A stretch of DNA of 6,103 nt from CAZISM01 sp964541895 (GTDB lineage: Bacteria > Zhuqueibacterota > Zhuqueibacteria > Residuimicrobiales > Residuimicrobiaceae): positions 1-6,103 of the forward strand of contig CAZISM010000227.1 in NCBI GenBank assembly GCA_964541895.1. The letters run 5' to 3'. This document shows, in pieces, positions 1 through 5,844 of this stretch. The position numbers and the translations under genes are program-made. The notes under the pieces are model-generated. The model ran no database searches and had not been told where the DNA came from. It saw only the letters and a program-made list of their open reading frames with translations. How positions within the stretch are numbered: position 1 is the stretch's first letter; each line of letters opens with the position of its first letter.

Positions 1-311
1 AAAAGATGATCTATGAGAATTATGCGCTGGTCTGGATCCTGGTGCCGATTGTGCTCATGGTGTTCGTTTCCAGCCGAACCGTGCTGGAGACGATTGCGGC
101 GCTCGCCGGCATCTATTATGCCCCTTCGGTGCTGCTGCCGGTCGTGTATCTGCTGTTTATTTTCGTCATGCTGTTTTTTACCATCATCATCAGCAAGCGC
201 GACCGCCAGATCAAGGATCTGACGCAGGAATTGGGCATTTTAAAACGCCAGGTCCGCAAGCTGGAAGAAACCCTGACGGCGAGCGACCGCCGGCGAGATC
301 CGGCGTGTTGA
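1..311 (+). CDS. DUF2304-type small membrane protein (5' end missing)
   Basis: The visible part is about 101 residues: a hydrophobic segment (about residues 7-22 from the first visible Met), a second one (about 42-62), then a charged, Lys/Arg/Glu-rich helix (about 64-92) that looks like a short coiled coil. This layout, including an aromatic-rich YALVW stretch before the first helix and a linker followed by the second helix and a coiled tail, resembles DUF2304 proteins. Those usually have one more N-terminal membrane helix before the YALVW-like stretch. The reading frame is still open at the left edge, so the gene probably starts outside the window and the ATG at position 6 is internal. DUF2304 genes often sit next to GT2 polyprenyl-phosphate sugar synthases and GT39-like transferases, which fits the gene 39 bp downstream. 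A role as a membrane partner in lipid-linked sugar metabolism is inferred only. The family assignment comes from the pattern of the protein, not from an alignment. Confidence 0.6.
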   Translation, partial: KMIYENYALVWILVPIVLMVFVSSRTVLETIAALAGIYYAPSVLLPVVYLLFIFVMLFFTIIISKRDRQIKDLTQELGILKRQVRKLEETLTASDRRRDPAC

Positions 312-350
312 TCCCGGTGAAGGTTTATCAGGCAAAGTTGGGAATATAAA

Positions 351-1973
351 ATGAAGCGTTCTGTAAATGTGGTGTTGCTTGCCATCGCGGTCACGGCGAT
401 TGTTGCCTGTGTGCATTTTTACGGTGTAGACAAGCTGGTGTTGAACAGCGATGAGTTGTTCCGGGCGCGTGCCCTGGCCAGCTCGGATTGGGATCTGTTC
501 AAAGTCGCCTGGCCTGAGCAGGCGGTGCGCGAAGAGTTCAACAACTGGCCCATGCATTTACCTCCCGGCCTGGGTATCCTGATGCGGGCGGCGGTGGTGG
601 TGTTCGGCAGCGACCAATTGCATCTGGCGTTCCGATTTTGGCCGGCTCTGTTGGGCGTAGTGGGCGTCTGGCTCGTGTTTGCCATGTATAAAACCTTTCA
701 CCGCTCCTCCTTTGCCTGGCTCGCGCTGATTCTGACGGCCCTGGCCAGCAACCAGATGTTCGAGTTTACCAAATCCATGAAGCACTATACGGCGGATGTG
801 CTGTTCTGTTCGCTGCAATATATTTTTGCCTGGCGTTTTCTGACGCAGCAGCGCAGCCGCGATGCGATGTGGCTGGCCATCATCTCGGCCGTCGGGATCT
901 GGTTCGCTTTTGGCGTGGTGTTTACCACGGCCGCGATTTTTGCCGGACTCTTTCTTTACGGATTTCGTCCGTTTGCGCCTGCCGGCCAGGATAAAAAGAG
1001 TTATTGGCAAGTCTTGGCCGCGGCGGTCGCGCTGATCGCTGTTTCCGCACTTGGGCTCTATGTGCTTATTGTGCAGCAAGCTATTAAAAATCCTAACTTT
1101 ATCGAACACATTTCCCACTCGGGATTGCAGCTGTTTGATTGGTCCCAGGCCGGCAACCTCATCTATTGGGGCAAGTACCTGGCCCGGGCGGTGTTGCATA
1201 CGGTCAGAATCTCTGCGTTCTTTTTCCGGGACAACTGGCTCTTCGGGAGCGTTGCCAACCTGCTGATTCTCTATTGGCTGTGGCAGAGCCTCAGGAGCAA
1301 AAACTATTTTGCACCGATCGCGTTTATTCTGCCCTGGCTCTTTATCGTGCTGGGTTCATTTGCGGATCTGTTTCCGTTGCAGGCGTACCGGGTGATCTCG
1401 TTCATCCTTCCCGCCTGGATCGTGATGCTGACGGGAGGCGTACAGCTGGTCTATGAAAAGCTGGCCAACCGGCAGCCCGTGTTGGCCAAGCCGTTCCTGG
1501 CGCTGTTTGTCCTTGCCAGCCTTGTGCTTTCGGTTCTCAACATCAACGATTCGTGGCACCTCCGTTTCGGCGGCGGCCGCAAGGTGGACCGGGCCATGCG
1601 GGATCTCATGGATCATGCACAGGATCAGGACACGGTATTTTTACATTGGGGCGCCATTCTGCCGTTTTATATCTATGCCACGGATCATCAGCCCGGATAC
1701 CTGGATCAGTACCCGATCAAAAATACAGGCGGAGGAACGTTGTATGTGATCTATGGCAACGAGCATCGCAACCGCCTGGCGGAGTATGAAAAGCAGTTCG
1801 AGGTGGTGGAAAAGGTCCCCGGCCGGCTCTGGGTGGCGTTTTGTCATAACTGGCCCAGTGAAGACATGCTGGCGCTCAAGAACCGTTTGCTGGCGCAGCG
1901 TTCGCTGCTTGGCACCTATGATCACAAAAAATGCCAGGTGCTGCTGTTCGCACCGCCGGCCTCCTCCAGGTGA
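351..1973 (+). CDS. Polytopic GT-C glycosyltransferase (GT39/ArnT-like)
   Basis: This 540-residue integral membrane protein has about ten hydrophobic segments, roughly at residues 5-24, 74-86, 92-112, 120-134, 146-163, 172-205, 219-243, 296-311, 318-338, 346-368 and 381-397. After the first helix comes an acidic pair, Asp34-Glu35 (NSDELF). This is where GT-C enzymes of the PMT/ArnT type carry their catalytic or metal-binding acidic motif. A KHYTADV stretch at 144-150 matches the 'K.Y..D' pattern often seen in GT39-like proteins. Residues about 400-540 are hydrophilic and should form a soluble C-terminal domain on the outer face. Members of this group move a sugar from a polyprenyl-phosphate donor to a glycan, lipid or protein acceptor. 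Donor and acceptor cannot be read here. The ATG at 351 is preceded by only a weak purine stretch (GGGAA, 340-344). It follows the DUF2304 gene by 39 bp and precedes a GT4 gene by 6 bp, so one operon is likely. Confidence 0.8.
   Translation: MKRSVNVVLLAIAVTAIVACVHFYGVDKLVLNSDELFRARALASSDWDLFKVAWPEQAVREEFNNWPMHLPPGLGILMRAAVVVFGSDQLHLAFRFWPALLGVVGVWLVFAMYKTFHRSSFAWLALILTALASNQMFEFTKSMKHYTADVLFCSLQYIFAWRFLTQQRSRDAMWLAIISAVGIWFAFGVVFTTAAIFAGLFLYGFRPFAPAGQDKKSYWQVLAAAVALIAVSALGLYVLIVQQAIKNPNFIEHISHSGLQLFDWSQAGNLIYWGKYLARAVLHTVRISAFFFRDNWLFGSVANLLILYWLWQSLRSKNYFAPIAFILPWLFIVLGSFADLFPLQAYRVISFILPAWIVMLTGGVQLVYEKLANRQPVLAKPFLALFVLASLVLSVLNINDSWHLRFGGGRKVDRAMRDLMDHAQDQDTVFLHWGAILPFYIYATDHQPGYLDQYPIKNTGGGTLYVIYGNEHRNRLAEYEKQFEVVEKVPGRLWVAFCHNWPSEDMLALKNRLLAQRSLLGTYDHKKCQVLLFAPPASSR
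1968..1973 (+). promoter_or_regulatory. Ribosome binding site of the first GT4 gene, overlapping the upstream stop
   Basis: AGGTGA ends 6 bases before the ATG at 1980 and contains the TGA stop codon (1971-1973) of the membrane glycosyltransferase. Ribosomes finishing the upstream gene would therefore end on this site, which suggests translational coupling. It supports the choice of 1980 as the start. Confidence 0.6.
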
Positions 1974-1979
1974 GGGTGT

Positions 1980-3233
1980 ATGCGAATACTCACCGTACAC
2001 AAATTTCATTACATCGAGGGCGGGGCAGAGCGTTATCTGTTCAATCAGACACGGCTGCTGGAGGAAAAGGGGCACGAGGTGATTCCCTTTTCCATGCATC
2101 ATCCGCGCAACCAGCATTCGGAGTATCAGAACTATTTTGCCGACCATTTCAACCCGGAGCAACTGTGGGAGGTCCGCTTCAAGCCCCTGGCGCTGGCGCG
2201 ACGGGTGGCGCGCGTATGCTACAATCGCAACGCCCAACAGCAGCTGGACCGTTTGATTCGTGATGCGCAGCCTGATCTGGCGCACGTGCACAGCATCTAC
2301 CACCATTTGTCGCCGGCCGTGCTGCATACGTTAAAAGCCCATCGTCTGCCGGTGGTGATGGAGTTGCACGACTACAAGCTGGTGTGTCCCAACTATATTC
2401 TGCTGGACGGGCAGGGCCGGCTCTGTGAAGCCTGCCAGGGCCGCCGCTTCTTTCGCAGCGTCTGGAAAAAGTGTTTCAGAAATTCCTATCCCGCCAGTTT
2501 TCTGGTGGCCATGGAGGCCACGCTGCACAAATGGCTCAAGAGCTATCACCGTCATGTCGATCTGTTCATTTCTCCCAGCCAATTCCTGGCCGACAAGATG
2601 CGTCAATACGGCTATGGCGACAAGACCATTGTGGTGCAGCCCTACACGCTGGATGTCGCCGCCTACAAACCCTGTTATGAACCTTCGGACTATTATATTT
2701 TTATGGGCCGACTGACGCATGAAAAGGGGGTGCGTTTCCTGTTGCAGGCGGCAGCGCAGATCCGCAACAGCCAACTCTATATCTGCGGCACCGGCCCCAT
2801 GGAAGCGGAGCTGAAAGAGCTGGCCCGGCAGCAGGGTCTCAGTCATGTCCGTTTTATGGGATACCAGTTCGGCGAGGCATTGAAAGAGCTGGTGGCGAAA
2901 GCGCGGTTCACGGTGGTGACTTCGGAATGGCACGACAATTCACCGCTGGTCATCTATGAGTCGTTGTCGCTGGGCAAGGCCGTGATCGGCAGCCGCCTCG
3001 GCGGCATTCCGGAGCTCATCGAGGAGGGCGTGGACGGATTCACCTTTCAGGCGGGCAATCTGCCCGAGTTTGTCGGCCGGGTGCAATCGCTGATCGACGA
3101 TCCGGAGCGTGCCGTGGCTATGGGACGCAACGGCCGGGCCAAAGCGGAGCGGCTGTTTGCACCGGAGCATCATTACCAGCGGTTGCTCGAGTTGTATAAA
3201 CAGGTACACTCTTTTCATGCACGCAGCGCATGA
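1980..3233 (+). CDS. Glycosyltransferase family 4 with four-cysteine insert
   Basis: This 417-residue enzyme of GT-B fold should work in the cytoplasm and transfer a sugar from a nucleotide donor to a growing glycan. The N-terminal acceptor domain starts with MRILTVHKFH and a glycine loop, GGAERYL (14-20), and contains HVHS (102-105). It carries an insert with Cys136, Cys149, Cys152 and Cys165, spaced 12-2-12, which could bind zinc. The C-terminal donor domain has FMGRLTHEKG (241-250), a CGTGP loop (269-273) and the donor-binding segment ending SPLVIYES. In that segment the usual E-x7-E pair reads Asp319-x7-Glu327. The length is normal for GT4. The start at 1980 has a good ribosome binding site 6 bases upstream, which overlaps the previous stop. 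The 3' end overlaps the next gene by 4 bp (ATGA). The context points to capsule, exopolysaccharide or O-antigen-like glycan assembly. The sugar and the linkage are unknown. Confidence 0.88.
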   Translation: MRILTVHKFHYIEGGAERYLFNQTRLLEEKGHEVIPFSMHHPRNQHSEYQNYFADHFNPEQLWEVRFKPLALARRVARVCYNRNAQQQLDRLIRDAQPDLAHVHSIYHHLSPAVLHTLKAHRLPVVMELHDYKLVCPNYILLDGQGRLCEACQGRRFFRSVWKKCFRNSYPASFLVAMEATLHKWLKSYHRHVDLFISPSQFLADKMRQYGYGDKTIVVQPYTLDVAAYKPCYEPSDYYIFMGRLTHEKGVRFLLQAAAQIRNSQLYICGTGPMEAELKELARQQGLSHVRFMGYQFGEALKELVAKARFTVVTSEWHDNSPLVIYESLSLGKAVIGSRLGGIPELIEEGVDGFTFQAGNLPEFVGRVQSLIDDPERAVAMGRNGRAKAERLFAPEHHYQRLLELYKQVHSFHARSA

Positions 3234-4330
3234 CCAGGCAAAAGATAATCGTTGTCAGTTTGTCCAAAGAGCGGCGCGGCGGCGTGGCTACCGTGCTGCA
3301 GACGCTGGCGTCCGCCGGCTTTTTCAGCGGCGAGATCGTCTACCACTCTTCCTGCGGTGACGGTTCGCAGAAGGACAAGCTGGTTTCTGCGATTCGACAG
3401 TGGGGCCTCTTTCTTTCTTTCCTGCGCCGGCAAAAGCCGTCATTGGCGCACATTCATTTTTCCTCTGATATGAGTTTTTGGCGCAAGGTGCCTTATATCC
3501 TCGCCTGCCGCGTTTTTCACACCCGGCTTCTGCTGCACGTTCATCCCAGCCATTTCTGGGAGTACTGGCAGAAGCAGCCGCGCTGGATCCGGCGATGGAT
3601 GAACATCCTGCTGAGCAAAGCCGATGCCATCGCCTTTGCTAATCCGGCTTTGATCGAGCGCTTCCGTACCGTCTTGCCGGCAACGCCGCTGCTCTTTTTG
3701 CCCAATCCCATTGATTTGCGCAAGTATCCTTTTTCGACGCAACCACGAAAGCAGCAGGTGTTGTTTCTCGGCGCCTTGTTAAAGGGCAAGGGGGTGTACG
3801 ATATTATCCGGTCGGTCCCCCTGCTGCGGCCCAACCATCCCCAATGCTCCTTCGTTCTCTGCGGCGACCACGAAGTGGACAAGGTGCGGCGCGCAGTCGA
3901 TGAGAAGGGTTCGACGGCACAGGTGCAGGTTCGCACCTGGGTCGGGTATGAAGAAAAACTCGCGCTGTTGCAGCAGAGCGCGGTTCTGGTTTTACCCTCT
4001 TTCAGTGAGGGCTTTCCGGTCGTGGTTCTGGAGGCCATGGCCTGCGGCCTGCCGGTGGTCGCCACGCCTGTGGGCGGATTGGCGGCCGTGATGCGCGATG
4101 GCGAGCAGCTGCTGTTCACCGAGCCCGGAAATCCGGCCATGCTGGCCCGGCAAATCGACCGGCTGCTGCGGGACGAGCCGCTGCGGCAGCGGCTGATCCG
4201 CAACGGATTGAGCTATGTCCAACTTCATGATGTACAAGGAGTAATAGAGCGTTATCATGCGGCCTATCGTACGGTTTTACAGGGAGAACCCCATGAAAAA
4301 GCGTTTGCAATTCAGGGAAAAAATATCTAA
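3230..4330 (+). CDS. Glycosyltransferase family 4 (second, GT-B fold)
   Basis: The protein has 366 residues. The N-terminal half has a glycine loop, RRGGVATVL (15-23), SLAHIHFSSD (71-80) and LLHVHPSHFW (101-110), as in acceptor domains of GT4 enzymes. The C-terminal half has FLGALLKGKGVYD (179-191), a CGDHE loop (211-215) and a textbook donor-binding motif, Glu260-x7-Glu268, inside SFSEGFPVVVLEAMACGLPV, followed by TPVGG (279-283). It should be cytoplasmic and use a nucleotide sugar. There are no membrane helices. The ATG overlaps the stop codon of the preceding GT4 gene (ATGA), and no strong ribosome binding site is visible, so translation probably depends on re-initiation. The two GT4 proteins differ clearly outside the family motifs, so they are not a recent duplication and probably make different linkages. 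The last 14-16 residues run past the usual end of the family (near RYHAAYRTVL) and overlap a well-formed start site in another frame at 4293. Confidence 0.88.
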   Translation: MTRQKIIVVSLSKERRGGVATVLQTLASAGFFSGEIVYHSSCGDGSQKDKLVSAIRQWGLFLSFLRRQKPSLAHIHFSSDMSFWRKVPYILACRVFHTRLLLHVHPSHFWEYWQKQPRWIRRWMNILLSKADAIAFANPALIERFRTVLPATPLLFLPNPIDLRKYPFSTQPRKQQVLFLGALLKGKGVYDIIRSVPLLRPNHPQCSFVLCGDHEVDKVRRAVDEKGSTAQVQVRTWVGYEEKLALLQQSAVLVLPSFSEGFPVVVLEAMACGLPVVATPVGGLAAVMRDGEQLLFTEPGNPAMLARQIDRLLRDEPLRQRLIRNGLSYVQLHDVQGVIERYHAAYRTVLQGEPHEKAFAIQGKNI

Positions 4331-4335
4331 ATTTT
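4304..4335 (+). promoter_or_regulatory. Candidate tRNA promoter inside the end of the GT4 gene
   Basis: TTTG at 4304-4307 lies 20 bases before TAAATTTT at 4328-4335. This is close to the -33 TTTG / -7 TAnnTTTG arrangement described for Bacteroidota, with 7 of 8 bases matching in the second box. Read as a sigma-70 promoter, TTGCAA (4305-4310) and TAAATT (4328-4333) with a 17-base spacer match 4 of 6 bases each. Either reading would start transcription a few bases before the tRNA at 4349. The match is weak and AT-rich boxes occur by chance. The tRNA could instead be cut from a transcript entering from the glycan operon. Confidence 0.25.
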
Positions 4336-4348
4336 TGTTTGCCAAATT

Positions 4349-4431
4349 GCGAGAGTGGCGGAATTGGCAGACGCGCTAGACTTAGGATCTAGTGTCCTAA
4401 AGACTTGGGGGTTCGAGTCCCCCCTCTCGCA
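4349..4431 (+). tRNA. tRNA-Leu (anticodon UAG)
   Basis: A complete class II tRNA is visible. The acceptor stem is GCGAGAG (4349-4355) paired with CTCTCGC (4424-4430). The anticodon stem is CTAGA (4376-4380) with TCTAG (4388-4392), closing the loop CTTAGGA. TAG at 4383-4385 is the anticodon, so it reads CUA and probably other CUN leucine codons. A 14-base variable arm (4393-4406) is the long arm expected for leucine. The T arm is GGGGG-TTCGAGT-CCCCC (4407-4423). The discriminator base is A4431, as expected for leucine. It is followed by CCG, so the CCA end is not fully encoded and must be added by the CCA-adding enzyme. The gene lies 18 bp after the GT4 stop and is followed by a terminator hairpin at 4482. 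Confidence 0.97.
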
Positions 4432-4481
4432 CCGGTAGCCGATGCTTTGGGCCTGCAAGAGAGTCACCTGGCCTCTTCCCG

Positions 4482-4502
4482 GGCCGTGGCTCGGCCTTTT
4501 TT
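4482..4502 (+). terminator. Intrinsic terminator after tRNA-Leu
   Basis: GGCCG (4482-4486) and CGGCC (4492-4496) form a perfect 5-bp G+C-only stem around the 5-base loop TGGCT, followed at once by six T (4497-4502). It lies 51 bases after the tRNA and ends only 25 bases before the tig start codon. The position suits ending the tRNA transcript, or partly limiting read-through into tig. Confidence 0.75.
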
Positions 4503-4517
4503 GTCTCATTAAAGAAC

Positions 4518-4524
4518 GAGGTGA
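4518..4524 (+). promoter_or_regulatory. Ribosome binding site that sets the TTG start of tig
   Basis: GAGGTGA sits 3 bases before TTG at 4528, with the GAGG core 6 bases away. This is a good Shine-Dalgarno match at a workable distance. No ATG lies nearby in frame, and the protein that begins here aligns by eye with the usual trigger factor N terminus, so the TTG is taken as the real start. Confidence 0.6.
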
Positions 4525-4527
4525 AAT

Positions 4528-5841
4528 TTGGAATACCAGATCCAACGTGGTGATAATTGGCATAACGTCATCTCTGTGACCGTGCCGGCCGTGGAGGTCA
4601 AGCCGGCGCTGGACGAGCGTTATGCCAGCCTGAAGAATATTCGTATTGAAGGGTTTCGCAAAGGCAAAGTGCCTGCCCATTTGGTGAAAAAAATGTACGG
4701 CAAGCAGGTTGAGGCCGAAGCCTTTAATCCTTTCATCTCGCAGGCGTATCAGCAGATATTCAAGGAAAACGAATTCGATTTCCTCAGCTCGCCCGAGGTG
4801 CAGAATATAACGTTCGACGAGCAGGCCGGCCTCGGCTTTGAATTTCATTTCGATATCCGGCCGATTATCGAAGTGACCGGCTTAAGCGGCATGCCGGTGG
4901 AGCGTATCGTTTTTGACGTGACCGAAGAAGACGTGGAAAAGACGTTGCAGCGCTTGCAGCAGCAGAACGCCATGGTGCACAATGTGGACGGCGAAGCGCA
5001 GACCGGCCATTTTGTCATCTGCGATCTGCAGGAACTGGACCGGACCGGTGTGCCGGTCTTGGGGCGAAAACTCGACGATCGTGTCATCGAGCTCAAGGAA
5101 GGGGACGAGATCACCGAGCAGTTGATCGGCGTCAAAGCCGGCGAAGAGCGGCGCGTGCGCGTGACCAACGAGAAACCGGCCACGGCAACGCTGGAGGTGC
5201 AGCAGGACGAGCACATTATTTATCAGGTCCAGGTCAAGGAGATCAAGGAGCGGCGCTTGCCGTCGCTGGATGATGAATTCGCCAGGGATCTGGGCCCGTA
5301 TGAATCCATGGAGGCGGTGAGGGCGGATATCATGGCGCGGCTGCAGGCGCAGGCCCAGTCCGACAGCATGTCCCATTTCCGCCAGGCCCTGGAAGACGAG
5401 TTGATCAAGCGAAATTCGGTGCAGGTGCCGCCCTCCATGTTGGAAAAATACCTGGAAGCCGTGGTAGAAGACACGCGCAAACGCAGCAAGAGCAAAATGG
5501 ATGTCGAGCAGCTGCGCAGCATCTTTCGGCCCATGGCCATTCGCAGCGTCAAGTGGATTCTGTTGCGCGAACAATTGATCAGGGATTTTCAGTTTACGAT
5601 CACCGATGAAGAGCTGGAGACGCGGCTGTCGGCCATTGCGGCGACGGGTGAAAAAGGCGAACAGCACGTCCAGGAGCTGCGGAATAAGGAAGAGCTCCTG
5701 CGGCGTTTCAAAGATGGTATGGAAGAAGAGAAAGTATACGATCTGCTGATCAAGGAAGCGGTGGTTCAGGAGGTGCACGAGTCCTGGAGCAAACATCAGC
5801 ACGGTCAGGGCAATGAATCGGAAGAGCAGTCAGAGGAGTAA
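4528..5841 (+). CDS. tig: Trigger factor, ribosome-bound chaperone
   Basis: Trigger factor binds the ribosome at the peptide exit tunnel and shields nascent chains. The protein has 437 residues, close to the 432 of E. coli. The N-terminal ribosome-binding domain (about 1-112) contains the hallmark GFRKGKVP at 42-49, at nearly the same place as in E. coli. The middle segment (about 156-240) corresponds to the FKBP-like PPIase domain. It keeps the outer strands (TGHFVICDLQEL, LIGVKAGEERRVRV, YQVQVKEIKERRLP) but lacks the usual F.PGFE signature: ITEQLIG takes its place. The linker LPSLDDEFARDLG (244-256) is typical. The rest forms the helical, charged chaperone arms and ends in an acidic tail (about 429-437). 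The start is TTG, chosen from the ribosome binding site and the family N terminus. The stop lies 3 bp before clpP, so the two probably share a transcript. Identity is firm. PPIase activity is doubtful. Confidence 0.96.
   Translation: MEYQIQRGDNWHNVISVTVPAVEVKPALDERYASLKNIRIEGFRKGKVPAHLVKKMYGKQVEAEAFNPFISQAYQQIFKENEFDFLSSPEVQNITFDEQAGLGFEFHFDIRPIIEVTGLSGMPVERIVFDVTEEDVEKTLQRLQQQNAMVHNVDGEAQTGHFVICDLQELDRTGVPVLGRKLDDRVIELKEGDEITEQLIGVKAGEERRVRVTNEKPATATLEVQQDEHIIYQVQVKEIKERRLPSLDDEFARDLGPYESMEAVRADIMARLQAQAQSDSMSHFRQALEDELIKRNSVQVPPSMLEKYLEAVVEDTRKRSKSKMDVEQLRSIFRPMAIRSVKWILLREQLIRDFQFTITDEELETRLSAIAATGEKGEQHVQELRNKEELLRRFKDGMEEEKVYDLLIKEAVVQEVHESWSKHQHGQGNESEEQSEE
5834..5838 (+). promoter_or_regulatory. 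Ribosome binding site of clpP inside the end of tig
   Basis: AGGAG lies within the last codons of tig, directly before its TAA stop and 6 bases before the ATG at 5845. A GTG at 5842 is also in frame, but it is too close to this site, so ATG is preferred. The arrangement favours coupled translation of tig and clpP. Confidence 0.6.
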
Positions 5842-5844
5842 GTG

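Noticed and set aside
558..1199. Open frame of 213 codons on the - strand
   Set aside because: It is opposite the membrane-helix part of the GT-C gene. The Arg/Gln/His-rich translation is what complementing hydrophobic codons gives.
1641..2327. Open frame of 228 codons on the - strand
   Set aside because: It spans the junction of two clearly coding + strand genes (the GT-C enzyme and the first GT4) and shows no recognisable motif, hydrophobic pattern or ribosome binding site. It is a shadow frame.
3541..4203. Open frame of 220 codons on the - strand
   Set aside because: It is opposite the second GT4 gene, with a Ser/Arg/Thr-rich translation and no motif. The + strand has the complete GT4 signature.
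1980..4330. Possible tandem duplication of the two GT4 genes
   Set aside because: They share only family-level motifs. The cysteine insert, N-terminal regions and lengths differ, so recent duplication is not supported.
4457..4477. Second possible hairpin (AAGAG ... CTCTT) after the tRNA
   Set aside because: The stem is only 5 bp, the loop is 11 bases and no T run follows, so it is not a convincing terminator or small RNA.
4327..4848. Open frame on the - strand across tRNA-Leu and the start of tig
   Set aside because: It reads through the tRNA, giving the familiar false tRNA-antisense peptide (RGDSNPQVF-like), and then through the tig 5' end. It is not a gene.
4882..5802. Long open frame of 306 codons on the - strand
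   Set aside because: It lies entirely inside tig, whose identity is firm. Its translation is rich in His, Leu, Gln and Arg without family motifs, as expected for the complement of a G+C-rich gene.
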